A stretch of 64,000 bases of DNA from Leifsonia tongyongensis (GCF_010686705.1 NZ_JAAGWY010000002.1:396001-460000); one strand, 5' to 3'. Shown: positions 15,611 to 27,279, counted from the first letter of the stretch. A program made the numbers and translations. Notes: generated by a model not told the origin, from the sequence alone.

Positions 15611-16795
15611 TCAGGCGAGCAGCGACCGGTAGATCTCTCGTGTCTGCTCGGCGATGGAGGTCCAGCTGAACGCGGTTTCGGCGCGCAGTCGGCCCGCGCT
15701 TCCCATGAGAGCTGCCCGGTCGCGGTCGTGGACGACCTCGATGAGTGCCGCCGCGAGCTCGGCGACGAAGGAGTCGGGGTCGGTGGGTGTTCCTGTGCCG
15801 TCCTGCAGTTGGTCGATGGGCACGAGGCGCCCGGTTACGCCGTCGACGATGACTTCGGGGATGCCGCCCGTGGCTGTCCCCACGACCGGCAGGCCGCACG
15901 CCATCGCTTCGAGGTTGACGATGCCGAGCGGTTCGTAGACGGACGGGCAGACGAACACGGTGGATGCGGTGAGCACCGCGCGCAGTTCCGTCTGGCTGAG
16001 CAGGCGGTCGATCCACACGACCCCTTCCCGCTCGGCCTGGAGCGCCTCCACGCCCCGGGTGACTTCGGCCATGATCTCTGCGGTGTCCGGCGCGCCGGCG
16101 CATAACACGACCTGTACCTCCGCGGGCAGGAGGCGCGCGGCCCTGAGCAGGTACGGCAGCCCCTTCTGCCGGGTGATCCGCCCGACGAAGACCACGGCGG
16201 GCCGGTCGGGGTCGACACCGAGGGACCGCGCGAGATCGTCGTCCTCGAGCGGTTTCCACCGCGTGAGGTCGATCCCGTTGTAGACGACTTTGACTTTGTC
16301 GGGGTCGAGTGCGTGGTAGCTGCGCAGCATGTCACGCCGCATCCCCTCGCTGACCGCGATGACCGCATCCGCCGACTCGAACGCGGACCGTTCGATCCAG
16401 CTGGAGACGCGGTAGCCACCGCCGAGCTGTTCGGCCTTCCAGGGTCGCAACGGCTCGAGGCTGTGCGCGGTGATCACGTGGGGGATGCCGTGCAGCAACG
16501 AGGCCAGTTGGCCCGCCGCATTGGCGTACCAGGTGTGCGAGTGCACCAGGTCGGCTCCCCCGGCATCCTGCGCCATCCGCAGATCGACGCCGAGCGTTGC
16601 GATGGCGCCGTTGGCCTCGCTGAGCTCGGCTGGAACGCCGTAGGCGTACGTGTCGGGCTCCTCACGGGGAGCGCCGAAGCAGCGGACGACCACGTCGGTG
16701 TCGACCCGGAGCGCGCGCACCAGTTCGGCGACGTGCACTCCAGCACCCCCGTAGATCTCCGGCGGATATTCACGGGTGAGCAGATCGACTCGCAT
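15611..16795 (-). CDS. glgA: Glycogen synthase / maltose-1-phosphate synthase (GT4)
   Basis: A 394-residue GT4 glycosyltransferase of the actinobacterial GlgA type: RVDLLTREYPPEIYGGAGVH at the N-terminus (donor-loop Gly-Gly), HSHTWYAN, VVYNGID, FVGRITRQKG and PSVYEPLGIVNLEAMA, with the two catalytic Glu residues. The mycobacterial relative (GlgM) uses ADP-glucose and glucose-1-phosphate to make maltose-1-phosphate, so the product could be that rather than linear glucan. The divergent neighbour glgC makes the ADP-glucose donor, an arrangement also found in mycobacteria. It lies cytoplasmic. Only 46 bp separates it from glgC, so both promoters overlap. Confidence 0.9.
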   Translation of the reverse strand: MRVDLLTREYPPEIYGGAGVHVAELVRALRVDTDVVVRCFGAPREEPDTYAYGVPAELSEANGAIATLGVDLRMAQDAGGADLVHSHTWYANAAGQLASLLHGIPHVITAHSLEPLRPWKAEQLGGGYRVSSWIERSAFESADAVIAVSEGMRRDMLRSYHALDPDKVKVVYNGIDLTRWKPLEDDDLARSLGVDPDRPAVVFVGRITRQKGLPYLLRAARLLPAEVQVVLCAGAPDTAEIMAEVTRGVEALQAEREGVVWIDRLLSQTELRAVLTASTVFVCPSVYEPLGIVNLEAMACGLPVVGTATGGIPEVIVDGVTGRLVPIDQLQDGTGTPTDPDSFVAELAAALIEVVHDRDRAALMGSAGRLRAETAFSWTSIAEQTREIYRSLLA

Positions 16796-16805
16796 GACCT
16801 GAACG

Positions 16806-16811
16806 CTAGTA
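16806..16811 (-). promoter_or_regulatory. Candidate -10 element for glgA
   Basis: TACTAG on the minus strand, 10 nt before the glgA ATG. It lies within 20 bp of the glgC -10 on the other strand. Confidence 0.4.
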
Positions 16812-16829
16812 CAGCCGAGGGGTTGCCTC

Positions 16830-16835
16830 TACTCT
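16830..16835 (+). promoter_or_regulatory. -10 element of leaderless promoter for glgC
   Basis: TACTCT ends 6 nt before the ATG at 16842, with no ribosome-binding site between. Confidence 0.5.
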
Positions 16836-16841
16836 TGAGCC

Positions 16842-18083
16842 ATGGCTGGCACAAAGATCTTCGGCATCGTCCTTGCAGGTGGCGAAGGGAAGCGGCTGAT
16901 GCCGCTCACAGCAGATCGAGCCAAGCCAGCGGTCCCGTTCGCCGGCCAGTACCGCCTGATCGACTTCGCCCTGTCGAACCTGATCAACTCGAACCTGCGC
17001 CAGGTGGTCGTGCTGACCCAGTACAAGTCGCACAGTCTCGACCGGCACGTCTCGCAGACCTGGCGCCTCGACGGCATGCTGAACTCGTACATCGCTTCGG
17101 TTCCCGCCCAGCAGCGGCTGGGCAAGCGCTGGTTCAGCGGATCGGCCGACGCCATCCTGCAGAGTCTCAACCTCCTGCGCGACGAGAAGCCCGACATCGT
17201 CGTGGTGGTCGGAGCCGACCACGTGTACCGCATGGACTTCGCCCAGATGATCGACGCGCACATCGAGTCCGGGGCGCCGGCGACCGTGGCCGCGATCCGC
17301 CAGCCCATCGGTCTCGCCGACCAGTTCGGGGTGATCGAGGTGGACTCGCAGCATCCGGACCGGATCGCTGCGTTCCGTGAGAAGCCGACCGACCCGGTCG
17401 GGCTGCCCGACTCGCCGAACGAGGTGCTCGCCTCCATGGGCAACTACGTCTTCGACGCGGATGCTCTGATCGAGGCCGTGATCCGTGACGGTGACCGACC
17501 CGACTCGAACCATGACATGGGTGGCGACATCATTCCCGACTTCGTCAACCGGGGTGAGGCGGGCGTGTACGACTTCAACCGCAACGACGTCCCCGGTTCG
17601 ACCGACCGCGACCGCTACTACTGGCGGGATGTGGGGACGATCGAGTCGTTCTTCGAGGCCCACCAGGACCTGATCTCCGCCTTGCCGGTCTTCAACCTCT
17701 ACAACCGCTGGTGGCCGATCTTCAGCCAGCAGCTCAACTCGCCGCCGGCGAAGCTGGTGCGCGACGGGCGCGGGTCGCTCGGGGTCACCATCGACTCGAT
17801 CGTTTCGCTTGGGAGTGTGATCTCGGGCGCGCACCTCGAACGCAGCGTGCTCGGGCCGTGGGCGAAGATCGAGTCGGGCGCGCACGTCGTCGACTCGGTC
17901 GTCTTCGAGCGGGCCGTCATCGAGCCGAACGCGTTCGTCACCCGCGCTATCCTCGACAAGGACGTGGTCGTGGCAGCCGGCGCTTCCGTCGGAGCCGACC
18001 CTGCGCGTGATCGTGCGAGGGGTTTCACCGTGACCGAGTCCGGGATCACCGTCGTCGGCAAGGGAGTACACGTCGTTCCATGA
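16842..18083 (+). CDS. glgC: Glucose-1-phosphate adenylyltransferase (ADP-glucose pyrophosphorylase)
   Basis: A 413-residue enzyme that makes ADP-glucose from ATP and glucose-1-phosphate. The nucleotide loop [19 protein letters not shown] is near residues 9-27, followed by [29 protein letters not shown] and a C-terminal left-handed beta-helix ([15 protein letters not shown]). It is full length. It feeds the divergent glgA product. Its stop overlaps the serB start by 4 bp (ATGA), so the two are translated together although functionally unrelated. Confidence 0.96.
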   Translation: MAGTKIFGIVLAGGEGKRLMPLTADRAKPAVPFAGQYRLIDFALSNLINSNLRQVVVLTQYKSHSLDRHVSQTWRLDGMLNSYIASVPAQQRLGKRWFSGSADAILQSLNLLRDEKPDIVVVVGADHVYRMDFAQMIDAHIESGAPATVAAIRQPIGLADQFGVIEVDSQHPDRIAAFREKPTDPVGLPDSPNEVLASMGNYVFDADALIEAVIRDGDRPDSNHDMGGDIIPDFVNRGEAGVYDFNRNDVPGSTDRDRYYWRDVGTIESFFEAHQDLISALPVFNLYNRWWPIFSQQLNSPPAKLVRDGRGSLGVTIDSIVSLGSVISGAHLERSVLGPWAKIESGAHVVDSVVFERAVIEPNAFVTRAILDKDVVVAAGASVGADPARDRARGFTVTESGITVVGKGVHVVP

Positions 18084-18805
18084 CGCAGCGTTCCGCCGCG
18101 CCCAGCGCCAGCAGCGCTGTCAGCGCCTCAACTGCGCCCAGCGCCCCACCTGAACAGACCGCGGGTTCGCCCCGATTCCTCGTCGTGCTCGACGCGGATT
18201 CGACGCTCATCCACGATGAGGTCATCGAGCTTCTCGCCGAGGAGGCGGGATCGCGCACCGAGGTCGCGGAGATCACCGACCGGGCGATGCGTGGCGAGCT
18301 CGACTTCGAGCAGAGCCTGCGCGAGCGGGTGCGGACTCTCGCGGGTCTGCCGGTCGAGGTGTTCGAGCATGTCGGCGAACGGGTCCGTGTCACCGACGGT
18401 GCTGCGGAGCTCGTGGCAGGCGTCCGCGCAGCGGGCGGACGAGTGGGTGTGGTGTCCGGCGGCTTCCACGAGGTGCTGGACGGGCTCGGTCACCGTCTGG
18501 CGCTGGACCATTGGCGCGCCAACCGGCTCGAGGTGGTGGACGGCGTGCTCACGGGCGGGCTGGTCGGTGCGATCGTGGATGCGGAGGCGAAAGCGGCCGC
18601 GCTGCGCGAGTGGGCAGCCGATGCGGGCATCCCCGTGGCCTGCACGGTCGCCGTCGGAGACGGCGCGAACGATCTGCGGATGATGGCCGCAGCAGCCCTG
18701 TCCGTCGCCTTCAACGCGAAGCCCCGCGTCCGCGCCGAGGCGAATGTCGTCATCGACCGCCAGGACCTGTCGCAGGTGCTGGCGGTGTTGGGGTTGCGCG
18801 GGTAA
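18080..18805 (+). CDS. serB: Phosphoserine phosphatase (HAD family)
   Basis: A 241-residue HAD hydrolase that makes L-serine from phosphoserine. HAD motif I is LDADST (nucleophile Asp), motif II VVSGGF and motif [14 protein letters not shown] Ser/Ala-rich leader of about 28 residues precedes the catalytic domain and no ACT domain is present. The start overlaps glgC, coupling them. The 72-bp gap to the convergent fabG-like gene holds only a small GC-rich stem. Confidence 0.9.
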   Translation: MTQRSAAPSASSAVSASTAPSAPPEQTAGSPRFLVVLDADSTLIHDEVIELLAEEAGSRTEVAEITDRAMRGELDFEQSLRERVRTLAGLPVEVFEHVGERVRVTDGAAELVAGVRAAGGRVGVVSGGFHEVLDGLGHRLALDHWRANRLEVVDGVLTGGLVGAIVDAEAKAAALREWAADAGIPVACTVAVGDGANDLRMMAAAALSVAFNAKPRVRAEANVVIDRQDLSQVLAVLGLRG

Positions 18806-18877
18806 GGGTCAGCCTCGGCAGCGTGGCTGCTCGGACTGGCGTCGCGGGAATGCGATGCAATCCATTCAGCTCCAGCG

Positions 18878-21182
<2,305 letters not shown>

Positions 21183-21191
21183 GCGCTGGAG

Positions 21192-22799
21192 CTAGGCCAG
21201 CGAGATCAGGTCGAGGTAGTCCTTGTTCCAGTGGTCTTCGACGCCGTCGGGCATGATGAGCACCCGCTCCGGGTTCAGCGCCTCCACCGCGCCCTCGTCG
21301 TGGCTCACGAGCACGACCGCTCCTTCGTAGTGCGCCAGGGCGTCCAGGATCTCCTCGCGGCTGGCCGGGTCGAGGTTGTTCGTGGGCTCGTCGAGCAGGA
21401 GCACGTTCGCACCGGAGACGACGATCATCGCAAGTGCGAGCCGGGTCTTCTCGCCACCCGAGAGCACACCCGCCGGCTTGTGCGAGTCGTCGCCCGTGAA
21501 GAGGAAGGAGCCGAGCACCCGCCTGGCCTCGGTCTCGGTCAGGCTCGGTGACGACGACATCATGTTCTGCAGCACGGACGCCTTGACATCGATGGTCTCG
21601 TGCTCCTGCGCGTAATACCCGATGCGGAGGCCGTGACCCGGTTCGATCTGGCCGGTGTCCGGCAGGTCGACGCCCGCGAGCATCCGGAGCAGTGTCGTCT
21701 TGCCTGCACCGTTGAGCCCGAGTACGACGACTTTGGAGCCCCGGTCGATGGCGAGGTCGACGGCGGCGAAGATCTCCAGTGAGCCGTAGCTCTTCGAGAG
21801 GTCGCTCGCCTGCAGCGGCGTGCGTCCGCAGGGCGCCGGCGTCGGGAAGCGGAGCTTGGCGACCCGGTCGACCGAGCGAACGTCCTCGAGCCCGGCGAGC
21901 AGTTTCTCGGCACGGGCGACCATCTGGTGGGCGGCGGCGGCCTTGGTGGCCTTGGCACCGAACTTCGCGGCCTGCAGCTGCAGCGCCCCCGCCTTCTTCT
22001 CGGCGTTGGCGCGCTCCTTCTTGCGGCGTTCCTCGTCGGCCGCGCGCTGGCGCTGGTAGTTCTTCCAGCCCATGTTGTAGATGTCGATGACCTGGCGGTT
22101 GGCATCGAGGTAGAAGACGCGATTGACGGTCTCGCCCACGAGTTCGACATCGTGGCTGATCACGATGAAGCCGCCCGAGTAGTTCTTCAGGAACTCGCGC
22201 AGCCAGACGACGGAGTCGGCGTCGAGGTGGTTGGTCGGCTCGTCGAGGATCATCGTGCGCGCATCCGAGAACAGGATGCGCGCGAGCTCGATGCGTCGCC
22301 GCTGGCCGCCCGAGAGCGTCTTCAGCTGCTGGTCGAGGATGCGGTCGGGCAGGTTCAGGTTGCTGGCGATCGATGCGGCCTCGGCTTCGGCCGCGTAGCC
22401 GCCGAGCATGTGGAACTGCTCTTCGAGCCGGCCGTACGTCTTCATCGCTGCAGCGCTGACCGCCGGGTCGTCGCTGGCCATGTCGTGGGTCGACTTCTGC
22501 ATCCCGAGCACGATGCTGCCGAGGCCGCGGGCGTCGAGGATGCGCGTTCGGGCCAGGTCTTCCGGGTTGCCGGAGCGGGGATCCTGTGGGAGGTACCCGA
22601 TCTCTTCGCTGCGTTCGACGCGGCCGCCGGTCGGGAGGGACTCCCCCGCCAGCACTTTGGTGAGTGTGGTCTTGCCCGCGCCGTTGCGCCCGACGAGACC
22701 GATCTTGTCGCCGTCGGCGACACGGAAGTCGACCCCTTCCATCAGAAGTCGGGCTCCCACTCTGAGCTCAAGGTCGTGCACACTGAGCACAGGCGTCAT
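21192..22799 (-). CDS. ABC-F family ATPase (EttA/Uup-type)
   Basis: A 535-residue protein with two tandem ABC domains and no membrane segment. Walker A motifs are GRNGAGKTT and GLNGAGKTT; signatures are LSGGQRRRI and LSGGEKTRL; Walker B MILDEPTNHLD and LLLDEPTNNLD. A charged, Lys/Arg/Ala-rich linker (about 250-290) connects them and reaches into the ribosomal E site in this family. Some ABC-F proteins give ribosome-protection antibiotic resistance, others tune translation; the short C-terminus without an extra arm suggests a housekeeping type. It is followed upstream by the suf operon in the same direction, 76 bp away. Confidence 0.92.
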   Translation of the reverse strand: MTPVLSVHDLELRVGARLLMEGVDFRVADGDKIGLVGRNGAGKTTLTKVLAGESLPTGGRVERSEEIGYLPQDPRSGNPEDLARTRILDARGLGSIVLGMQKSTHDMASDDPAVSAAAMKTYGRLEEQFHMLGGYAAEAEAASIASNLNLPDRILDQQLKTLSGGQRRRIELARILFSDARTMILDEPTNHLDADSVVWLREFLKNYSGGFIVISHDVELVGETVNRVFYLDANRQVIDIYNMGWKNYQRQRAADEERRKKERANAEKKAGALQLQAAKFGAKATKAAAAHQMVARAEKLLAGLEDVRSVDRVAKLRFPTPAPCGRTPLQASDLSKSYGSLEIFAAVDLAIDRGSKVVVLGLNGAGKTTLLRMLAGVDLPDTGQIEPGHGLRIGYYAQEHETIDVKASVLQNMMSSSPSLTETEARRVLGSFLFTGDDSHKPAGVLSGGEKTRLALAMIVVSGANVLLLDEPTNNLDPASREEILDALAHYEGAVVLVSHDEGAVEALNPERVLIMPDGVEDHWNKDYLDLISLA

Positions 22800-22875
22800 C
22801 CAATTCTGTCGTCATGTCTCCATGACCGGAGGTAAGGGTATTCGTCAACTCGCGCACGGGGTCGCGCGAGGCGGG

Positions 22876-23205
22876 TCAGATGGCGAAGCCGATGGCGCGC
22901 ATCATGTCGCGCCCGTCGTCGGTGATCCGCTCGGGACCCCACGGCGGCATCCAGACCCAGTTGATCCGGAAGGCTTCGACGATTCCGTCGAGCGCCTCGG
23001 CCGTCTGCTCTTCGAGGACGTCGGTGAGAGGGCATCCGGCGCTCGTCAGCGTCATCGAGATGATGAGGGCGTTGTTCTCGTCGTCCCAGCCGAGATCGTA
23101 GATCAGGCCGAGGTCGACGACGTTGACCCCGAGCTCGGGGTCGACCACGTCTTTCAGCGCCTCTTCGACCTGGTCGAAGAGTGCCGGGCTCAGTGTTGCG
23201 ACCAT
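22876..23205 (-). CDS. sufT: MIP18/DUF59-family Fe-S assembly factor
   Basis: A 109-residue DUF59/PaaD-like protein. The N-terminal VEEALKDVVDPELGVNVVDLGLIYD segment and the TSAGCPLTD motif, with a conserved Cys, mark the family. SufT helps maturation of Fe-S proteins in actinobacteria and firmicutes. It starts 9 bp after the sufC stop, closing the suf operon. Confidence 0.88.
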   Translation of the reverse strand: MVATLSPALFDQVEEALKDVVDPELGVNVVDLGLIYDLGWDDENNALIISMTLTSAGCPLTDVLEEQTAEALDGIVEAFRINWVWMPPWGPERITDDGRDMMRAIGFAI

Positions 23206-23214
23206 GGCAGCAGC

Positions 23215-24012
23215 CTACGCCTCTGCAGGAGCGGGTACGTCGGTTTCGACAGCAGGCTCAGGGGTCTCGGTGTAGCGGTCGTAGCCTTCGTCCTCGAGTC
23301 GGTCGGCGAGTTCGGGACCACCCTCCTCGGCGACGCGGCCGGCGACGAACACGTGCACGAAGTCGGGCTTGATGTAGCGGAGGATGCGCGTGTAGTGGGT
23401 GATCAGCATGATGCCGAGACCCGTGTTCTCCTTCGCGCGGTTGACGCCCTCGGAGACGACCTTGAGCGCGTCGACGTCGAGGCCGGAGTCGGTCTCGTCG
23501 AGCACGGCGATCTTGGGCTTCAGGAGCTCGAGCTGGAGGATCTCGTTGCGCTTCTTCTCACCACCGGAGAATCCTTCGTTGACGTTGCGCTCGGCGAACG
23601 ACGTGTCCATGCGGAGCTTCGTCATCGTCTCGCGCACTTCCTTCACCCAGCCGCGGATGGCCGGCGCCTCGCCCTCGATCGCGGTTTTGGCCGTGCGCAG
23701 GAAGTTCTGGTTGGTCACGCCGGGGATCTCGACCGGGTACTGCATCGCGAGGAAGAGGCCGGCACGTGCCCGGGCGTCCACGGTCATCGCGAGGACGTCC
23801 TCACCGTCGAGGGTGATCGTGCCGCTCGTCACCTTGTACTTCGGGTGGCCGGCGATCGTGTAGGCGAGAGTCGACTTCCCGGAGCCGTTCGGTCCCATGA
23901 TCGCGTGGATCTCTCCTTCGCGGATGGTCAGGTCGACGCCGTTCAGGATGGGCTTGGTGCCCTGCTCGGTCTCGACGGTGACGTGGAGGTCGCGGATCTC
24001 AAGAACTGACAT
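23215..24012 (-). CDS. sufC: SufC, Fe-S cluster assembly ATPase
   Basis: A 265-residue ABC ATPase: Walker A MGPNGSGKST, Q-loop near VTNQNF, signature FSGGEKKRNEIL and Walker B IAVLDETDSGLD. The FSGGEKKR signature and DETDSGLD are SufC-specific. It powers the SufBCD scaffold on which 2Fe-2S and 4Fe-4S clusters are built, in the cytoplasm. It begins 6 bp after the Rieske gene stop. The 20 C-terminal residues are an acidic Pro/Ala extension. Confidence 0.96.
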   Translation of the reverse strand: MSVLEIRDLHVTVETEQGTKPILNGVDLTIREGEIHAIMGPNGSGKSTLAYTIAGHPKYKVTSGTITLDGEDVLAMTVDARARAGLFLAMQYPVEIPGVTNQNFLRTAKTAIEGEAPAIRGWVKEVRETMTKLRMDTSFAERNVNEGFSGGEKKRNEILQLELLKPKIAVLDETDSGLDVDALKVVSEGVNRAKENTGLGIMLITHYTRILRYIKPDFVHVFVAGRVAEEGGPELADRLEDEGYDRYTETPEPAVETDVPAPAEA

Positions 24013-24018
24013 GTGCTT

Positions 24019-24342
24019 CTAAATCTCTTTCGTTGCGGTCGGGTCGATGTAGACGTCTCCATCGATCAGCTCGACCGGGTAGACGGGGACCGGCTCGTAG
24101 GCCGGCAGGTTCAGGGGTTTGCCCGTGACGAGCGAGAACAGCGAGCCGTGGGCCCAGCATTCGAGGGTCTCGTCTTCGACGAAGCCTTCGGAGAGCGAGA
24201 TCTCGCCGTGCGTGCAGGTGTCGCCGATGGCGTGTACCGCGCCGGATGAGTCCTTCACGACGGCGATCGGGATGCCGTCGAGCACGACCCGGACGGCCTG
24301 GTTCTCCACGAGCTCGTCGACCGAGCAGACGCGCGTGCCCAC
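24019..24342 (-). CDS. Rieske [2Fe-2S] ferredoxin in the suf operon
   Basis: A 107-residue single Rieske domain. The cluster ligands are CTHG and CWAHGS (Cys-x-His, then Cys-x-x-His), in the fold of dioxygenase-type ferredoxins. No membrane helix. It sits between sufD and sufC with near-zero gaps (GTG start directly after the sufD stop), so it is part of the assembly operon, where it could donate electrons or act as an assembly client. The electron partner is unknown. Confidence 0.9.
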   Translation of the reverse strand: MGTRVCSVDELVENQAVRVVLDGIPIAVVKDSSGAVHAIGDTCTHGEISLSEGFVEDETLECWAHGSLFSLVTGKPLNLPAYEPVPVYPVELIDGDVYIDPTATKEI

Positions 24343-25593
24343 CTAGTTCTCCCTCGGGCCGGCGGTCTCCGCACCGGCTGATGTCGACGGCTCGAGGGCC
24401 GTGAGCTCGGCTTCGATGGCATCCGTGAGGCGTTCCTGCAGGGCCGGCGAGCCGATCTTCTGCACGATCTCCGCGAGGAAGCCGCGGACGACCAGGCGGC
24501 GCGCCTCGTCTTCGGTGATCCCGCGGGACTGCAGGTAGAACAGCTGCTCGTCATCGAAACGCCCGGTCGCGCTCGCGTGGCCGGCGCCGAGGATGTCCCC
24601 GGTCTCGATCTCGAGGTTCGGAACGGAGTCGGCACGGGCGCCGTCGGTGAGCACCAGGTTGCGGTTCTGCTCGTAGGTGTCGGTGCCCACGGCCTTGGGT
24701 CCGATCAGGACGTCGCCGACCCAGACCGTGCGTGCTCCGACGCCCTGCAGGGCACCCTTGTACGTCACCCGGCTGCGGGTGTGCGGCGCATCGTGGAAGA
24801 CGTACACCTGCTGCTCCAGGTGCTGACCGGCATCGGCGAAATACGCGCCGAGCAGTTCGGTGTCCGAACCGGATCCCACGAGGTGCGCGGCGGGGTTCAG
24901 CCGCACGAGGCCGCCACCGAGGGTGATCGCGATGTGCTTCAGGAATGCGTCGCGCCCGACCGAGGCGAAATGGGTCGCGACGTGCAGTGCGTCGTCGTCC
25001 CACTCCTGCACGGTGACGACGGTCAGCGCTGCGGACTCGCCGACGAGGATCTCGAGGTTCTCGGTCAGGTGTGCTGCGCCGGTGTTCTGGAGGATGACCG
25101 TGGCGCGGCTGAACGGCGCGGCCTCGATGATGGTGTGCGCGCCGCGTGCGCCCTGGCCGAGCTCCGAGCGCGTCAGCGTGAATTCCTTGTCGTCCTCGCC
25201 CGTGACCGAGACGACGAGCGCCTTCTCGAAGCTCGTCCAGGCGTTCGCGGATGCGCGCTCCTCGGGGGCGCCCGCCTTTCCGACGCGGGCGTCATCGCGG
25301 CCGACCCATTCGATCGTCACGCCGGCCGTGTCGGTCGTCGTCACGTCGTACGGCGAGCCGTCGAGTTCGCTCGACGTCAGTTCCGTGATGCGCGCGACAG
25401 GCGTGTACTTCCAGGTCGCCTCGCGGCCGGTGATGGCCGGGAAGTCCTCGACGTTCGTCGAATGGAACCGCTCAGAACGTGTCTGGATGGGCACGACGCC
25501 CCATCCTCCGTCGGAGTGTTTCTTGATTCCGTGCTGTTCAGCTGTGGGGCCGGAGGCCGTGGTCGTGGGGGTCGGTGTTGTTGCCATGCTCAT
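24343..25593 (-). CDS. sufD: SufD, Fe-S cluster assembly scaffold
   Basis: A 416-residue SufD, the SufB paralogue that builds the SufBC2D complex. The beta-helix core with VTVQEWDDDALHVAT, HIAITLGGGLVRLNP and the C-terminal TGRFDDEQLFYLQSRGI...ARRLVVRGFL is typical. Two starts are close (ATG 25593 and 25587); the upstream one gives the listed span. An open frame upstream overlaps the sufB 3' end and is unlikely to be translated. About 35 N-terminal residues are Thr/Pro-rich. Confidence 0.93.
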   Translation of the reverse strand: MSMATTPTPTTTASGPTAEQHGIKKHSDGGWGVVPIQTRSERFHSTNVEDFPAITGREATWKYTPVARITELTSSELDGSPYDVTTTDTAGVTIEWVGRDDARVGKAGAPEERASANAWTSFEKALVVSVTGEDDKEFTLTRSELGQGARGAHTIIEAAPFSRATVILQNTGAAHLTENLEILVGESAALTVVTVQEWDDDALHVATHFASVGRDAFLKHIAITLGGGLVRLNPAAHLVGSGSDTELLGAYFADAGQHLEQQVYVFHDAPHTRSRVTYKGALQGVGARTVWVGDVLIGPKAVGTDTYEQNRNLVLTDGARADSVPNLEIETGDILGAGHASATGRFDDEQLFYLQSRGITEDEARRLVVRGFLAEIVQKIGSPALQERLTDAIEAELTALEPSTSAGAETAGPREN

Positions 25594-25633
25594 GCGGCCG
25601 ACAGTGCCTTTCGACGAAGAATGAGAAGAATGG

Positions 25634-27052
25634 TCATCCGACGGAGCCTTCCATGCCCATCTCGATGAGCTTGTTGAGTTCGAGTGCGTATTCCATGGGG
25701 AGCTCACGGGCGATCGGCTCGATGAAGCCACGGACGATCATCGCCATCGCTTCGTCCTCCGGCATGCCGCGCGACATCAGGTAGAAGAGCTGCTCTTCGC
25801 TCACGCGCGACACCGTCGCCTCGTGACCGAGGTGGACGTCGTCGACACGGATGTCGATCGACGGGTAGGTGTCCGAGCGCGAGATGGTGTCGACGAGCAG
25901 AGCGTCGCACCGCACGTTGTTCGACGCGTGGTGGGCGTTCTGGTCGACCCGCACCTCTCCGCGGTAGCCCGCGCGGCCCCCGCCACGCGCGATCGACTTC
26001 GAGACGATCGACGACTGCGTGTACGGCGCCATGTGGATCATCTTCGCGCCGGCGTCCTGATGCTGGCCGGGGCCGGCGAAGGCGACAGACAGGGTCTCGC
26101 CCTTGGCGTGCTCGCCCATCAGGTAGATCGACGGGTACTTCATCGTGACCTTGGAACCGATGTTGCCGTCGATCCACTCCATGGTCGCGCCTTCGGCGGC
26201 CGTGGCGCGCTTGGTGACGAGGTTGTACACGTTGTTGGACCAGTTCTGGATGGTCGTGTAGCGTACGCGGGCGTTCTTCTTGACGATGATCTCCACCACC
26301 GCGGAGTGCAGCGAGTCCGACTTGTAGATCGGGGCCGTGCATCCCTCGATGTAGTGGACGTAGCTGTCCTCGTCGGCGATGATCAGCGTGCGCTCGAACT
26401 GGCCCATGTTCTCCGTGTTGATGCGGAAATAGGCCTGCAGCGGAATGTCGACGTGGACGCCGGGCGGCACGTAGACGAAGGATCCGCCCGACCAGACGGC
26501 CGAGTTCAGCGCTGCGAACTTGTTGTCGCCGCTCGGGATGACGGTGCCGAAGTACTCTTCGAAGAACTCGGGATGCTCGCGCAGGGCCGTGTCGGTGTCC
26601 ATGAAGATCACGCCCTGGGCTTCGAGCTCCGCGTTGATCTGGTGGTAGACGACCTCGGACTCGTACTGGGCCGCGACGCCTGCGACGAGCCGCTGCCGCT
26701 CCGCCTCGGGGATACCGAGCTTCTCGTAGGTGTTCTTGATGTCGTCGGGCAGGTCTTCCCAGGTCTGGGCCTGCTTCTCCGTCGACCGCACGAAGTACTT
26801 GATGTTGTCGAAGTCGATCTCCGACAGGTCGGCGCCCCAGGTGGGCATCGGCTTGCGCTCGAAGAGCTGGAGGGCCTTGAGCCGGCGCTGCAGCATCCAC
26901 TCGGGCTCGTTCTTGAGGTGGGAGATGTCGGCGACCACCTCCGGCGAGATCCCTCGACGTGCGGACGCGCCCGCGACGTCCGAATCCGCCCAGCCGAACT
27001 CGTACTGCCCCAGGCTGTTGAGTTCGGGACGGTCGATCAGGATGTCTGACAT
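25634..27052 (-). CDS. sufB: SufB, Fe-S cluster assembly scaffold
   Basis: A 472-residue SufB. Family blocks present are WAGSDV-like start, [47 protein letters not shown] and [13 protein letters not shown]...[13 protein letters not shown]. The YIEGCTAP cysteine is the likely cluster-carrying site. ATG at 27052 has GAGGTAGAT in front. It is the first gene of the operon; ctaA lies upstream on the same strand with a 213-bp gap, and no sufR-type regulator lies between. sufS and sufU are not in the window. Confidence 0.96.
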   Translation of the reverse strand: MSDILIDRPELNSLGQYEFGWADSDVAGASARRGISPEVVADISHLKNEPEWMLQRRLKALQLFERKPMPTWGADLSEIDFDNIKYFVRSTEKQAQTWEDLPDDIKNTYEKLGIPEAERQRLVAGVAAQYESEVVYHQINAELEAQGVIFMDTDTALREHPEFFEEYFGTVIPSGDNKFAALNSAVWSGGSFVYVPPGVHVDIPLQAYFRINTENMGQFERTLIIADEDSYVHYIEGCTAPIYKSDSLHSAVVEIIVKKNARVRYTTIQNWSNNVYNLVTKRATAAEGATMEWIDGNIGSKVTMKYPSIYLMGEHAKGETLSVAFAGPGQHQDAGAKMIHMAPYTQSSIVSKSIARGGGRAGYRGEVRVDQNAHHASNNVRCDALLVDTISRSDTYPSIDIRVDDVHLGHEATVSRVSEEQLFYLMSRGMPEDEAMAMIVRGFIEPIARELPMEYALELNKLIEMGMEGSVG

Positions 27053-27230
27053 ATCTACCTCGTTTCCTACCACACGTAACCGGCTGTCATTCCGGCTCAT
27101 TCCCCGCTGGACGACATGCGTCGACGTCCGCGGATCAGGATTGTGCGAGTGGCTGGTGTGCGTACCTAATATGTTCGAGCACGTGGGCGACGCTGCCTCG
27201 GCGCCTGAGGGCGCGCGTCACGAACACTTC

Positions 27231-27236
27231 ATTCTA
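27231..27236 (-). promoter_or_regulatory. Candidate -10 element for the suf operon
   Basis: TAGAAT on the minus strand would start transcription about 170 nt before sufB. The -35 is weak. A CACTTC/GAAGTG inverted pair flanks it at about 27226 and 27260. Confidence 0.3.
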
Positions 27237-27263
27237 CAGGCAGGCTCACAGCGGACGCTGAAG

Positions 27264-27279
27264 TGTCAACGAATTGACA
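27264..27279. repeat. 16-bp palindrome TGTCAACGAATTGACA at the ctaA stop
   Basis: Two TTGACA-type arms (27264-27269 and 27274-27279) around CGAA, overlapping the ctaA stop codon at 27266-27268. It could be a small terminator hairpin for ctaA, an operator for suf, or chance. Confidence 0.4.
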
